From positions 496,001 to 560,000 of the forward strand of contig NZ_QJVJ01000003.1 in the NCBI RefSeq assembly GCF_003217775.1: DNA of 64,000 bases. Direction: 5' to 3'. Below are positions 7,484 through 17,989 of the stretch, in pieces; positions within the stretch are counted from its first letter, which is position 1; each line of letters opens with the position of its first letter. The notes below the pieces were generated by a model. It made no database searches, was not told the origin of the DNA, and worked only from the letters and a program-made list of their open reading frames with translations. Made by a program: the position numbers and the translations under genes. This DNA comes from Paenibacillus flagellatus (lineage in GTDB: Bacteria; Bacillota; Bacilli; Paenibacillales; NBRC-103111).

Positions 7484-9883
7484 TCAAGGTCTCGGGTTCG
7501 ATACCGTAATCGATCCGCCTGCTCCTGTATTCTGGTTGCTATCGGTAAACAAAACAGCAAACGCATTGATCGTAACGGCACCCGATGGGCTATCGAACAC
7601 ATTGGACGAAACGGAGCCGTTGGATGCATCAAGGGCTACGCCGGGTGTGGACCCGACTTTAAACACCTTGTTATTGCGGAACATAAATACGTCCGGTTTC
7701 AGACCGCTGCTCGGAGCGCCTGTGGCGAGCTGGCCGGACAACGACATCGTATTGTTTTCCATGACCAGACGCTTAACGTTTCTAGTGCTCGTTGTGAGGA
7801 ATGCAAGAATACCGCTGTATGTCGTCTGATTCGGAAACCATACGTTGTTGCCCTCGAAGTTAAGGTCGTCGACCAGCGCATCCACAGCGAGCGGCTGACA
7901 TCCGAACTGTGCCGAATTCCCGTCGTTCTCCTGCATCACGTTATCCGCCACGTCGATTCGAATGAACTTCATCTTCTCCGCCTTCAGCAGCCTTGACCGG
8001 TTGGTGTAATTGCCACGGATCATGATGCGTTCCGTCTTATTGTTGACGTTCCCTGTTACGTGGATAAGAGGCTGTCCGAGAACACTGGAATCTTTCGTAT
8101 AGTCGCTGAACAGCCGGTTGTCGGTCACCAAAATCGTCTTGTTATCCAATTCCCGCAATCCGCCGAGATCCGTTTCCAGCACGACTCGTACACGATCGAT
8201 TGAATTCCCTGTTATTTCCAGATCCTTCGAACATCCTCGAATTAGATTAAACACATACCCGGTTCCGTCGCTAACAAAAAGATTATTGCGCAATACGATT
8301 TGGGACGCATCGGTAACTAAAGGCATAAAACAACCGACCGTTGACATTCGCATGGTGACTTGGTTATTCTCGAATATAATATTTTTGCTGGCAGAGGGAA
8401 ATGTGGTGCTTCCGTTAACATCTGGACGTTGAACAGAAAACATGCACGCCCAATCATACTTCGAAGTCGCCGGTGTCACAAAGTGGTTATTCGTAATGAG
8501 AACCGTATCGTCAATCGTCTGTCTGCGGATGTATGTAAAGATCGCGATTTGATGGGTGAATCCCATCTCGAGGAAGTTACCGCTAACGAGACCATCCCCC
8601 GTCATATTGTTGATGACGAATTTACTTTCAAATTGCCAATCCGTTAAGGCAGGAGGCTGCTTGTAGATGTTGTCTCGAATGATGAACTGGTCCGACAAGA
8701 TTCGGGTGAAATCATTGTTAATATTCCCTTCCACCTTCACCAAGCTGCTGGCGCGCGTCACGTAATTGCCGGTAAATTCGCAACCGATACAACCTCTGGA
8801 AAAATCGCAGGCTAACGAGCCGATATTATCGAACGAATTGCGTAGTATTCGGAAGTTTTGGACGTTATTTCCCCCTGAGGGCTGGAACAGAATATCCTCG
8901 AACACGCATTCCTCTACCACAATGTCCCTTGACCGAATCGTGGTTTCGGTAGGCGTTTTCGATCCGAACATGAACCCGCAATTATAGTTCCTGACTTTGA
9001 CCCTCCTTACGGTCATATTTTTATTTTCTTGACTGGTGGAGTTAGCAAAGTGCATAGCATTTTCAATAGCTGAAAGGTATTGACCGTTACGGTAAAAGAA
9101 GGATTTGTAATCATTGACGTCCCAATGAAGGGCTTGATCGAAATCCTTATCCTTATATCTGATCTTGCGGTTCCCGGGAGGAAGGATGCTGGCATAATTG
9201 TCCATAGTAAAGTTTTCGAATAGTATATCATTGCTTTCTTCCAGATCCCCGTAATTCGTGAACCCTAATCCGATGAGAATGGATTCTCCCATGCTCTCGC
9301 CTATGAAGCACAACCCGTTCCTGACATGAATGGTGCTTTTTCCGGCAAACACATAGATCCCCTTCGGAACATATACGTTATAACGAGCCCACACAATCGC
9401 TTTCAGCTTGTTAAAATTGGTCGTTTCGCAGCCGTTGTGGCTGACCCAGAAGTTACGGGTCGTTCCGTCCAGCGCCGTGCCCGTGCCCGAATACGTATTC
9501 GCTACCTGCTCACCGTCAGCTCGAATACCGATCTGCTTGATGTTGATGGTCTTGTCATGTATAAGAGATACGCACTTCCCGCCAGCGCATGCATACACGA
9601 ACACATCATCGGCCGTTCCGGTACCTAGTACGTTCCAGTACGCGCCTCCCCCGTCTCCAGCGTCATAAAAGCCCTTTGTGTAAACGATCGTTCCCGGTCG
9701 CAAATCGGTTGCCGCCTGCAGCTGCGCCATAGTGTCGTAAGAGGTTACCGTATCCGATACACTTGCATAAGCAGTTCCACCACTGCCTAAACCTGCCGCT
9801 AATACAGCTCCAAGTCCCGCTGCCCCCATGGTGGCTACGAATTTTCTTCGACTAACCGATTTCTTCTCAGGCCCATTTTCCAT
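7484..9883 (-). CDS. Tat-exported right-handed beta-helix (pectate-lyase-like) protein
   Basis: 799-residue exported protein. The N-terminus carries a twin-arginine signal (SRRKFVA followed by a Gly/Ala-rich hydrophobic stretch and AYA cleavage site near residue 38). After a short pectate-lyase-3-like entry segment (LRPGTIVYTKGFYDAG), the body consists of many short repeats rich in Asn, Ile and Val (for example ITGNSIDRV, LRNNLFVSD, MENNTMSL), typical of a parallel beta-helix. Such folds occur in polysaccharide lyases and glycosidases acting on uronate-rich glycans. Start at 9883 is chosen because AAAGGAG lies 7 bases upstream; the frame is open further but without a ribosome site. Probable partner of the neighbouring heparinase-like lyase. 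Exact activity unknown. Confidence 0.82.
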   Translation of the reverse strand: MENGPEKKSVSRRKFVATMGAAGLGAVLAAGLGSGGTAYASVSDTVTSYDTMAQLQAATDLRPGTIVYTKGFYDAGDGGGAYWNVLGTGTADDVFVYACAGGKCVSLIHDKTINIKQIGIRADGEQVANTYSGTGTALDGTTRNFWVSHNGCETTNFNKLKAIVWARYNVYVPKGIYVFAGKSTIHVRNGLCFIGESMGESILIGLGFTNYGDLEESNDILFENFTMDNYASILPPGNRKIRYKDKDFDQALHWDVNDYKSFFYRNGQYLSAIENAMHFANSTSQENKNMTVRRVKVRNYNCGFMFGSKTPTETTIRSRDIVVEECVFEDILFQPSGGNNVQNFRILRNSFDNIGSLACDFSRGCIGCEFTGNYVTRASSLVKVEGNINNDFTRILSDQFIIRDNIYKQPPALTDWQFESKFVINNMTGDGLVSGNFLEMGFTHQIAIFTYIRRQTIDDTVLITNNHFVTPATSKYDWACMFSVQRPDVNGSTTFPSASKNIIFENNQVTMRMSTVGCFMPLVTDASQIVLRNNLFVSDGTGYVFNLIRGCSKDLEITGNSIDRVRVVLETDLGGLRELDNKTILVTDNRLFSDYTKDSSVLGQPLIHVTGNVNNKTERIMIRGNYTNRSRLLKAEKMKFIRIDVADNVMQENDGNSAQFGCQPLAVDALVDDLNFEGNNVWFPNQTTYSGILAFLTTSTRNVKRLVMENNTMSLSGQLATGAPSSGLKPDVFMFRNNKVFKVGSTPGVALDASNGSVSSNVFDSPSGAVTINAFAVLFTDSNQNTGAGGSITVSNPRP

Positions 9884-10062
9884 TTTCATTCTCCTTTCGA
9901 ATTGTAAAAATGTTGGATTTCGGACTTTCAACATGCCGAATGCTGTTACTTCTAGTGTTGGATCGCTGCATCCCCCCCCTTTCAAGACTAGACTCAATGA
10001 CAGCTCATTTTTCTGCGGCTCCGAATTTATGTTAGCCGCGTGATGCGGCGGCCGTGACTAGA

Positions 10063-10086
10063 CTGTCCGGCGATCCCGCCGGACAG
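10063..10086 (-). terminator. Hairpin after the heparinase-like gene
   Basis: Perfect 10-base arms CTGTCCGGCG (10063-10072) and CGCCGGACAG (10077-10086) around a 4-base loop, 12 bases beyond the stop. There is only a weak T-rich tail, so termination may be partial. Confidence 0.6.
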
Positions 10087-10098
10087 TCCTTTCATGAA

Positions 10099-11532
10099 TC
10101 AATTCGCGCGCGTAACCTGAATGCGGATAGGCTGGCTTGTTGTAGCCCCTGCGCCGTTGCTCAGCTCGACAACATATTCATAGGTGCCTGCGGGCTTACC
10201 CTGTATGGTCGTTGAGGCGTTCTGAGCTTTTGGTGTGGCAGCCGTCAGCGTCTGTGTGTCCACTAGAACCCCATTCTCGTAAAGCTTATACTGGGTGCCG
10301 TTCGTTCCCCACCACATATTCATGGTGATCAGATAGTCCCCATTGCCGTCCCAGTTATCGTTCGAGAGCACCGGTTTTCCCGGATTCGCATCTTTGACGA
10401 CGACCGTAACGGGATCGCAGGCGGTTGCCCCGCGCGCATTTCTAAGCTCACAGGTGTACACATAGGTACCGTTCGGTTTGCCGGACAAGGTCGACACTGC
10501 CGTTTGCGCATTCGGTGTACCGTCCGCGAGACGCTTCGTATCGATCGGCACCCCATTCTCATACAGGGTGTAGCTGGTGCCGTTTTGACCCCACCACAGA
10601 TTCATGGTGATCGTATAGTTCCCGTCATGCAGGCCATACGCATACCCGCTGTTGCTGGAGAGCGCCGCTTTACCGGGAACCCCCGACGCCAGCGGAACAA
10701 GAGCGTCAAGGGCGGCTTGCAAATGGGCCGCTGCCGCGTCTACCTCCTGCCGGGTCACGGCGGGATTATCCCTTGCCGCAATGGCGGCGTTGAGCGCCGT
10801 ACTTACGGCCGCCCAGGTCGAAGCGGTATACTCCCCGCTCTGCAAGGACTGGGCCGCTTCGATCTTTGCCGATAACACACTCTTATCGACTTTCGATTGG
10901 ACAAGACCGACCCAGTCGATGTTCGACACCCCGGCGATGTTCCACATCTTAAGTTGAACAGATCCGGCCGGCAAATAGGCTCCGGTGTGGACCGTCACCA
11001 CTCTCCACTGTTCCTGTGTGTCTCCCCATCTCGGCGTGCTGGGGAATTCTGCCGAGTACACATCGGCACCAATCTGAATCAAGCGCTTCGTATCGGCGCC
11101 GTTTAAATTCCAGCCGCTTACGTATTTCATTGCGACATCGTAGTACCCGGCTTGCGGGACATTCAGATTCCAGCTTATCGCCTGCCCGAGATTGTTCCAC
11201 CCCGTGACGCCGCTCCCGCCTGAAAGAAATTCTTTCGGGTACGGTTTTATCCCCTTATCCGCAGCGCTGAAGCTTTCCGCTTCCGCAAAAACGTCTAGCC
11301 CTGCCTTAATGGCATCAACATCCGCTGACTGATCTGACGGAGTAGCCGCACCCGATCCTGCCCTTCGCAGCTTGAGTGTCCCCGTCGCATTAGGCACAAT
11401 AATTTTGGCATTTTCCCCCAGGAACAGGTACATGGCCTTCTTCACACCGCCGAATCCTTCGAAGACGAGCCCGGGCGGTGCTTCTAACACTTCGTACAAA
11501 CCGGTTGATATTGGATAATGTTCCCCAGGCGG
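10099..11532 (-). CDS. C-terminal part of frameshifted heparinase-like protein (CBM, FIVAR, two tandem beta-sandwich repeats)
   Basis: About 478 codons open in the frame shifted relative to the upstream 11390-15292 frame. It begins by completing the beta-sandwich of the lyase ([19 protein letters not shown]), followed by a CBM6/35-like carbohydrate-binding module ([12 protein letters not shown] ... WVGLV), a FIVAR-like helical unit ([19 protein letters not shown]), and two consecutive repeats of about 95 residues resembling the chitinase-A N-terminal beta-sandwich ([11 protein letters not shown] and [11 protein letters not shown]). A TTG at 11499 could start translation but has no good ribosome site and would cut the beta-sandwich, so I read this as the severed tail of one large secreted protein. 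Confidence 0.75.
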   Translation of the reverse strand, partial: PPGEHYPISTGLYEVLEAPPGLVFEGFGGVKKAMYLFLGENAKIIVPNATGTLKLRRAGSGAATPSDQSADVDAIKAGLDVFAEAESFSAADKGIKPYPKEFLSGGSGVTGWNNLGQAISWNLNVPQAGYYDVAMKYVSGWNLNGADTKRLIQIGADVYSAEFPSTPRWGDTQEQWRVVTVHTGAYLPAGSVQLKMWNIAGVSNIDWVGLVQSKVDKSVLSAKIEAAQSLQSGEYTASTWAAVSTALNAAIAARDNPAVTRQEVDAAAAHLQAALDALVPLASGVPGKAALSSNSGYAYGLHDGNYTITMNLWWGQNGTSYTLYENGVPIDTKRLADGTPNAQTAVSTLSGKPNGTYVYTCELRNARGATACDPVTVVVKDANPGKPVLSNDNWDGNGDYLITMNMWWGTNGTQYKLYENGVLVDTQTLTAATPKAQNASTTIQGKPAGTYEYVVELSNGAGATTSQPIRIQVTRAN

Positions 11533-14500
11533 CTATGCCGCCGCGCCCGTCGCCATAAGTAGACATCGTCACCGTCGAGGACTCGCCGTCAATCTCGACT
11601 GGAAAGGTGATATCGTCATGTGGAGCAGGAGCCGGAATGTTGTTTAACAGAAGCTTATGCTGACCCGGCTCAACCGTTATCGTTAATGTGCTGCCAGCCG
11701 TATCCCAATGAACGCCGCGCGTATTAACGGCATTCGTAACGCTGCCGCCTTTCGGCAGGCTGCGGTACGATTCATCGAGAACCGTTCCGACGCCGGATTT
11801 ATCCAAATGGACTTGCACGTCCTGTGTGCTTGTGATCGACAACTCGTCGCCCGAAAGCGCGATCGTGGCCGGTTGCGTACTGCTGATCCGCGTCACACCG
11901 TTTATGACCAATTGCTTACCGCCTACCAGAAGAACGGAATCGTTTTTGACAGAAGCCGCGATGCCTTCGAACTGAATGCTTCCGGTATCGACTGCGCCGC
12001 TAAGGGCTGTGCGTACATACACGTCCGTTCCATCGGCAAAATGAAGCTTCCGGTACGTTCCGTGATCCTCCTCGGTAATGCTCTGCGGCGTCGTACCTAC
12101 CTCGTAAGGGACATAGGTGGAAACGATCGTCGCTTGCTCTGTTTTTGCCGTCTGAAATCCGCCATGCAGCCGTTTAAATCCAGTATATCCTCTACCAGGC
12201 AAATACTCTTGCTTATCCGCGTTGATAAAGCGGTCGGTTACCGGGATTGCGGTAAGATCCGGATGGTAAAGATTGATTTTCAGCGCAGCCTGATTTTTGA
12301 TGATCGTCGCGCTGTCATGCTCGTCGTCCAGTGTTAAGCTTTTATCGGCATGGAGCCAGTATTCGAAGCTGGAGCCGCCCGGCTCCCGAGCGTCGAGATT
12401 ATCGATGACCACAAAGGCGCCCGGTTTCACGTAGATGATGCTGCGCTGAGCCAGATCGAGGCCGATTTTACCCGGATTGGTGTTGTACGCTTGGGTGGCG
12501 TCGCCGACCGCCGCGTCGAAATCCTTGGTCGTGGCGAATCCCGTAATTTTCCCGGATGCGCTCATATCTCCGGTTCTGGGCACTTCGTTGGTATTCTGGC
12601 CTTTTTTGCCATCGTACGTGATCGCATTATGAGCGAACGTATGCTTGGTATACTTCTGGTAATGATTGGTCGCGTAATCATCATAGAACCCGCCGTCAAC
12701 CGTCAGATCCTCGCCGAAGGCTTTAATGATCATGTTGTTCTGATCCGCATGACTGTGATTGAGGCTGCCGAATGGACTGGATTTGAAAAATAGCGAAATC
12801 CGCTTCGGATCGATCAAGCTGGAGTGCATCGCGACCGTTCCGATTTGCTCGAAATATTTGGCTGACGGCATTTCCACCGGAGGTCGTGCCGGCAGATGCG
12901 TATCTTCATACAAATACGTAATCAAGTCGTCATAATTGTAATCCGCCTGCTTCGCGTACCACTGCATCACCTGATTTTGCTGCATTTGAGCATTACGAAT
13001 AATTGAGGTTGAGACATAATTCGAGTAGATCAGGTCACTCCCATTTCCGAACACCCCGCTTTTATTGCCTGCGGGTATCATATACAGGGGATACCAGGAC
13101 TCGTTACGGAAATAAGATTTCTTATAGAGATTGAAGCCGGTCGCAGCATAGAGCGAATCCTGAAACTGCTTGCCGTGATTGCTGGAGTATTGCCAGTAAC
13201 CTTCTCCGTTCCCCCATCCGCCGTCTTCGCCTCCCCATGTCGGCGCCAGGTTAATGTAAGCGGGCACAATTTTGTTAAACCACTCTTGTGCTTTACTGGA
13301 AACGACAGTCTCGTTAATCGTAATATCGTCATGCAGCAAAGCAATTGCAACGATGCCCAAATATCCGTAAACCGTCCATTTATGGGAGTTGTAAGGAATT
13401 GTCGGAATCGGCTCCGAACCTTCCAGTACGTGCTCTGCAATCGTACTTGCCCGGGACAAAATCATAGCTAAAGCCGACTGCTTTTCCGCTTCGCTCAACT
13501 TATCGTGGATCCAATCGTAGGTCATGGCGCTCGTAAACGTAATTTCGCGATGATTCTGATCGTTTGCAGCGTACGAGGTAGGCCCTGTTGTGGAAGCCCA
13601 GGTGGAGACGTACAGCAAGCGCTCCTTGGCGAAATCCGCATATTTGTCCTCTCCGGTGATCAAATACAAAAAGGCGGCATTGAGCATCGGAGTGGTTGTC
13701 TTTCGAATCTGAGCCAATGCTTCCTGACCCTCATAGACACGGTCGGCAGACGGTTCTTCCGGCAGCTCATGATTGTTCGGATCCACCAATTGTAGAAGCC
13801 TATTATACGTTTTCGCCCCGCCGCCGCCTTTCCGATCGCGTAATTCCTGAAGCTTGTCGGGAGACGTCAGAACGCGGGGATGCGCAACCGGAACTTTTTT
13901 TATCAGCTCGGCAACGGATGGCACCGGGAAAAGCACGTTATCCGCATCGATCCTAAACTTCCGAACGTCGCTCCAGGCCGACCAACCAATCGGCTTATGG
14001 AACCGGACCCGCCAAAAGTAGGATTGCCCGCCCGCAAATGGTTCAGGGAAATTATAGTAGTTGATCGCGATATCGTTCTTCTGATAAAGAATGTTCTGGA
14101 AGCCGCTGTCTGCTGCCACCTGCAATTCGTATTTATCGGCCCCCGCAACGAACGGCCACCCAAAGTCCGGGGGATTCTGGGTCGTGACCAAATGGTCGAT
14201 CGGCGCGAAATGCCGATATTTCGCCGGATCAGGTTCGACCGGCCATTGCAGCGAGCTGTCCGGGTCACTCGCCGTTAACGACACTTGATCGAAATAGACG
14301 TCGGCGGTTTGGCTACCCGGCGTCGCCAGCTCGACCTGTACATCGGTCGTACCGACAGGCGGTATGGCCGTAACGGCTAACGCCTCCCAGCTTCCGGTGC
14401 CATTCGTCTGTGCTTCCACGGATTGCTGGCCGTAAGAGCCGAAGAAATGCAGATACAAAGTTCCGGCACCCGACAGCGGCCTGGCTTGGACGGTTGCGGT

Positions 14501-15292
14501 ATACGATTTATTCGTCACAACCGACAGCGAATGGCTCTTCAAACTGTAAGCGTATTCAACGGAATGATCGACGATATGCACCGACTTTTTGCCGTGATAG
14601 TAGACGGCATTCGTCACCGTCGCGATACTGGATGTCAATCCATGATCGACCGCCGTCCAGCCTGCCGGTCTGCCCGCCGTCTCGGCTTCAAGGCTCGGAT
14701 TGGGGAGCAGCTCGGTCGTCTTGAGCGATGCGGCATCCACATAAGCGACGCCGCTGGCTACCGAGCTGGGGATGACGATCAGCATCTCCAGATTGACCGT
14801 GTCTGCCGGAGGCGTAGCGCTTGCCGTAAGCGTTTGCCAGCCTGGTGCGGCGTTAGTGGTCGCAACCTTTTGCGTAGCTTTGTTGTTGACGTCATAGTAC
14901 CGGATCAGCATTGTAGCTGCGCCGGACTCCACCTTGACTTTAACGCTTGCGGTGTAGGAGGTCCCCGGGGAATAGGCGATCAGCTGGCTTCGGACCCCTG
15001 CCGTCGCCGCCGTATTGTTGTCCGTCAGCTTGACGCTGCGCGTACCTTCCGCTGCCTCATTCGTAACCGATTCAACCGTCAGGTCCGACTTATTCTCAAA
15101 GCGTTCCCAGTTTGCCGGCATACTGCCCGATACTTCCTCAAAGCCGGGATTAACGATCAGCTCGGAGCCCATGACCGGATTGCTGATCGCCGCAAAAGCC
15201 GATTGAAACGAAAATAAATTCAGAATCAAGCTCATTCCCATTGTGAATACAAGGGTCAACGCCCATGCACGTTGCCTCTTCCAAGATACCAA
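11390..15292 (-). CDS. Secreted heparinase II/III-like polysaccharide lyase, N-terminal part (frameshifted near 11510-11532)
   Basis: Starts at TTG 15292, with GGAGG nine bases upstream. Order: signal peptide (about residues 1-35, ending SAFA), two carbohydrate-binding-like beta-sandwich modules beginning NPGFEEV and NPSLEAE, a fibronectin-like module, an alpha/alpha-toroid DUF4962-type domain ([22 protein letters not shown]), then the heparinase II/III beta-sandwich ([26 protein letters not shown]). Family members cleave uronate-containing polysaccharides by beta-elimination; His and Tyr residues in those motifs are the likely catalytic ones. After residue about 1255 (GGIAAWG) the reading loses similarity to a lyase and becomes Arg-rich, while the proper continuation lies in another frame (10099-11532). 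Either a true mutation or a sequence error near a CCCC run at 11523-11526. Confidence 0.82.
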   Translation of the reverse strand: MVSWKRQRAWALTLVFTMGMSLILNLFSFQSAFAAISNPVMGSELIVNPGFEEVSGSMPANWERFENKSDLTVESVTNEAAEGTRSVKLTDNNTAATAGVRSQLIAYSPGTSYTASVKVKVESGAATMLIRYYDVNNKATQKVATTNAAPGWQTLTASATPPADTVNLEMLIVIPSSVASGVAYVDAASLKTTELLPNPSLEAETAGRPAGWTAVDHGLTSSIATVTNAVYYHGKKSVHIVDHSVEYAYSLKSHSLSVVTNKSYTATVQARPLSGAGTLYLHFFGSYGQQSVEAQTNGTGSWEALAVTAIPPVGTTDVQVELATPGSQTADVYFDQVSLTASDPDSSLQWPVEPDPAKYRHFAPIDHLVTTQNPPDFGWPFVAGADKYELQVAADSGFQNILYQKNDIAINYYNFPEPFAGGQSYFWRVRFHKPIGWSAWSDVRKFRIDADNVLFPVPSVAELIKKVPVAHPRVLTSPDKLQELRDRKGGGGAKTYNRLLQLVDPNNHELPEEPSADRVYEGQEALAQIRKTTTPMLNAAFLYLITGEDKYADFAKERLLYVSTWASTTGPTSYAANDQNHREITFTSAMTYDWIHDKLSEAEKQSALAMILSRASTIAEHVLEGSEPIPTIPYNSHKWTVYGYLGIVAIALLHDDITINETVVSSKAQEWFNKIVPAYINLAPTWGGEDGGWGNGEGYWQYSSNHGKQFQDSLYAATGFNLYKKSYFRNESWYPLYMIPAGNKSGVFGNGSDLIYSNYVSTSIIRNAQMQQNQVMQWYAKQADYNYDDLITYLYEDTHLPARPPVEMPSAKYFEQIGTVAMHSSLIDPKRISLFFKSSPFGSLNHSHADQNNMIIKAFGEDLTVDGGFYDDYATNHYQKYTKHTFAHNAITYDGKKGQNTNEVPRTGDMSASGKITGFATTKDFDAAVGDATQAYNTNPGKIGLDLAQRSIIYVKPGAFVVIDNLDAREPGGSSFEYWLHADKSLTLDDEHDSATIIKNQAALKINLYHPDLTAIPVTDRFINADKQEYLPGRGYTGFKRLHGGFQTAKTEQATIVSTYVPYEVGTTPQSITEEDHGTYRKLHFADGTDVYVRTALSGAVDTGSIQFEGIAASVKNDSVLLVGGKQLVINGVTRISSTQPATIALSGDELSITSTQDVQVHLDKSGVGTVLDESYRSLPKGGSVTNAVNTRGVHWDTAGSTLTITVEPGQHKLLLNNIPAPAPHDDITFPVEIDGESSTVTMSTYGDGRGGIAAWGTLSNINRFVRSVRSTARARLRRIRRCEEGHVPVPGGKCQNYCA

Positions 15293-15439
15293 TTCCTTTC
15301 GCCTCCTTCATAAGATAACGTCATCCGTTTCTCCGGTATCGGCTACCGTGGCAACATCCCCCCAACGAGCTCGTGTCGAGCTCCAATTTATTCCGGCACA
15401 CGATCAACCGACCGCATGCCGGCGCTTGTTGCAGAAAGC

Positions 15440-17023
15440 CTACTTCCATTCCCCTTTAATGCCCGAAGCCTGCAGCAATTTGTTCACGTCGTCGATCACT
15501 TCCTTGCCGCCCTTCTTCATATATTCGTCTACCATCTTGCTCCAGCTGGACATCGGCTCCTGGCCGACGATCATCTTCGTCTGCCATTCCTGCACAATTT
15601 GATCCAGCTCCGAGCCTTTGGCCATCAGCACCTCGGAGGAGATTCGATTAACGGGATTAATATAAAATTTCGTGTTTTTCAGCAGGTCCACGGTTGCGTT
15701 TGCAAAGCTTTTACCAAGCGGATCCGGGACGGCGCTCGCCGGGTCGGTCGCTTCGTCTGTCGGCGCCCAAAAAACGGACCGGTAATATCGGTTCGGCCGG
15801 TTGTCCCAGGTCGCCTGCGGTTCCAGGACCGGCAAGCCGTCCACCATCTTGTAGCTGACGTTCACGCCGCCGTACTGCCAGTCGTAGTCCGGATTTTGCG
15901 GGTTGCGCTTATCGAACGGAATAAACGCGCGGAAGTAGCTCTCCATCTGAAGGATGCGGTCGACCTTCTCCGGCTCGCTCTTCAGCTTGGCATTCAACAT
16001 CTTGACCGTATAATAACCGGATCCCGCTACGAAGCCCTGCTGTCCGTCCGATTGCTTGAAAGCGGGAATGGTCGCGAGCTGGCCGTTCGGGAACTGCTCC
16101 CGGAACGACTTGAGCAGATTGATGTCCAGACCGGTAGGCTGCTCAAACCAAATTCCGTATTTGCCGGCATAGAAGTCCTTCCGGACATCCGTCGATTTGG
16201 AAACCGCCCAGTCCTTGTGCAGCGCCCCTTCTTTGTACAGGTCCGCCAGAAATTGAATTTGCTCCTTGTACCCGTCCGAGATCGTCCCCGGGATCAGCTG
16301 GCCTTGCTCGTTCTTGTGGTACCATGCCGAATCCCAAGCTGCTCCCATGGACGCCCCGTAAACAACCTGTTTGGATAGCCCGAAACCGTAGGTGTCGTGC
16401 TTGCCGTTCTTGTCCGGATCGTCCTTCGTGAAGGCGATCGCCACTTTCTTCAGCTCCTCGTACGTCGTCGGCATCTTCAGTCCGAGATTATCGAGCCAAT
16501 CCTTGCGAATGACCGCTTTCTTGCCGTACTTTGCGGGGAAATATTGCGGAATCCCGTAAATCTTCCCGCCCACCGTCACCGCGTCCCATACGCTCTTCGG
16601 TACAAGCTTCAGCTCCGGATACTTGTCGATGTAGTCGTTCAACGGGAGGAACGCCCCCTGCTTCGCCCACTTCACGAAGTTGGCGTCGACGGCCTCCATG
16701 CCGATGATGTCCGGCAGATCGCCTCCGGCCATGACGACCGGGAGCTTGCTGGCGTACTGGTCGTACGGCACGAATTGAGGCTTGTAGTCCACATTGAATT
16801 TTTCGTTGATTTTTTTCAGCCCTTCACCGTTCTCTCCCGGAATCGATGTCCAGGTCCCCTCTATGGACGAGACTGTCCATTTCTTCGCCGCGGTGCCGGT
16901 CGGTGCCGCCGATCCCGGCGCTCCTTCCGTCGTTCCCGCCTCCGGCTGCTTGCCGCCCGAAGAGCATGCAGCCGTGCATGCGGCCAACGTCGCGGCAAGT
17001 CCTACTGCCAACCATTTTTTCAT
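15440..17023 (-). CDS. Extracellular solute-binding lipoprotein of a second sugar ABC importer
   Basis: 527-residue lipoprotein beginning MKKWLAVGLA with two overlapping lipobox possibilities (LAAC, TAAC) at residues 13-20 and a Gly/Thr-rich linker. The remainder is the long LplA-like binding fold. Start at 17023 has GGAGG 12 bases upstream; the upstream extension of the frame has no ribosome site. It follows the two permease genes and lies 147 bases before the heparinase-like gene with no strong terminator between, so importer and lyase may be partly co-transcribed. The likely ligand is therefore an oligosaccharide released by the lyases, possibly containing an unsaturated uronate (inference). 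Confidence 0.91.
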   Translation of the reverse strand: MKKWLAVGLAATLAACTAACSSGGKQPEAGTTEGAPGSAAPTGTAAKKWTVSSIEGTWTSIPGENGEGLKKINEKFNVDYKPQFVPYDQYASKLPVVMAGGDLPDIIGMEAVDANFVKWAKQGAFLPLNDYIDKYPELKLVPKSVWDAVTVGGKIYGIPQYFPAKYGKKAVIRKDWLDNLGLKMPTTYEELKKVAIAFTKDDPDKNGKHDTYGFGLSKQVVYGASMGAAWDSAWYHKNEQGQLIPGTISDGYKEQIQFLADLYKEGALHKDWAVSKSTDVRKDFYAGKYGIWFEQPTGLDINLLKSFREQFPNGQLATIPAFKQSDGQQGFVAGSGYYTVKMLNAKLKSEPEKVDRILQMESYFRAFIPFDKRNPQNPDYDWQYGGVNVSYKMVDGLPVLEPQATWDNRPNRYYRSVFWAPTDEATDPASAVPDPLGKSFANATVDLLKNTKFYINPVNRISSEVLMAKGSELDQIVQEWQTKMIVGQEPMSSWSKMVDEYMKKGGKEVIDDVNKLLQASGIKGEWK

Positions 17024-17099
17024 CGTGTTCGCAAACCTCCCTGAAATCGCGCGATGTGTCTTGCGTCTTCCGTCGTGCAGCTTGTCTCTGCCCGACACG

Positions 17100-17987
17100 T
17101 TATCCCTTGATGGAGCCAAGCATCACCCCTTTCGCAAAATGCCGTTGCAGAAAGGGGTAGACGACGAGAATCGGCAGCGTCGCCAGCAATATGGCGGCCA
17201 TGCCGACCGTATCGCTCGGGGGCAGCTCGGCGGCTCTGGCCGCATCGCGGCCCGCGGAAGCGAGTGTTTCCTTCGCGTCGTCCAGAATGACGATCTGGCG
17301 CAGGACGACTTGTACCGTCCATTTGGCCGGATTGTTCAAGTACAGAATCGCGCTGAAATACGTGTTCCAATGTCCGACGGCGTAAAACAGGCCGAACGCC
17401 GCAAAAGCCGGCTTGGACAGCGGCACGATGATGCGCGAGAAGATGTGCAGGTCGTTCGCCCCGTCGATCACGGCCGCTTCCTTCAATTCCTCCGGAATCG
17501 ACAGGAAAAATTGGCGGATGACGATCAGATTGAACGAGTTGATCGCGCCGGGAACGATAAGCGCCCAATAGCTGTTGAGCAGGCCGGTTTCCTTCACCAT
17601 CAAATATGTCGGGATCATGCCCGCGTGGAACACGAACGTGAACATGACGAGAACCAGCATCACCTTCTGGCCCCATATATTCCGAGTTATAGCATAGGCC
17701 ATCGTAGCGGTCAAAAGGATATTGACGATGCTGCCGACGACCGTCACATAGATCGTGACGCCGATGGAGCGGATAAACTCCCGGGAATCGAGAATGTAAG
17801 CGTATGCATCGGTCACCCATCGGTGCGGCCACAGGATCAGCTCGCTTGTCGCATATTCCTGATAAGACGTGAAGGAGACGGCGAATATATAGTAAAAAGG
17901 GAACAGCATCGCCAGCGAGAGCAAACCGAGCAGGCTTATGTTCAGAACGTCCGCCCAGCCGGCGGTCATCGATTTCGTATGCTTCAT
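17100..17987 (-). CDS. Carbohydrate ABC transporter permease, YtcP type (second importer)
   Basis: 295-residue permease starting MKHTKSMTAGW at 17987, two bases after the stop of the LplB-type partner; GGAG precedes the start by 10 bases inside that partner. The frame is open upstream but that part is only the antiparallel shadow of the partner gene. Six membrane segments, an EAA loop (ELKEAAVIDGANDL) near residues 165-185, and the family ending GVMLGSIKG are visible. Confidence 0.92.
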   Translation of the reverse strand: MKHTKSMTAGWADVLNISLLGLLSLAMLFPFYYIFAVSFTSYQEYATSELILWPHRWVTDAYAYILDSREFIRSIGVTIYVTVVGSIVNILLTATMAYAITRNIWGQKVMLVLVMFTFVFHAGMIPTYLMVKETGLLNSYWALIVPGAINSFNLIVIRQFFLSIPEELKEAAVIDGANDLHIFSRIIVPLSKPAFAAFGLFYAVGHWNTYFSAILYLNNPAKWTVQVVLRQIVILDDAKETLASAGRDAARAAELPPSDTVGMAAILLATLPILVVYPFLQRHFAKGVMLGSIKG

Positions 17988-17989
17988 CG

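Noticed and set aside
9972-9979. Run of eight C between the beta-helix and heparinase genes
   Set aside because: Possible phase-variable tract, but it is intergenic and far from any start codon or promoter I can define.
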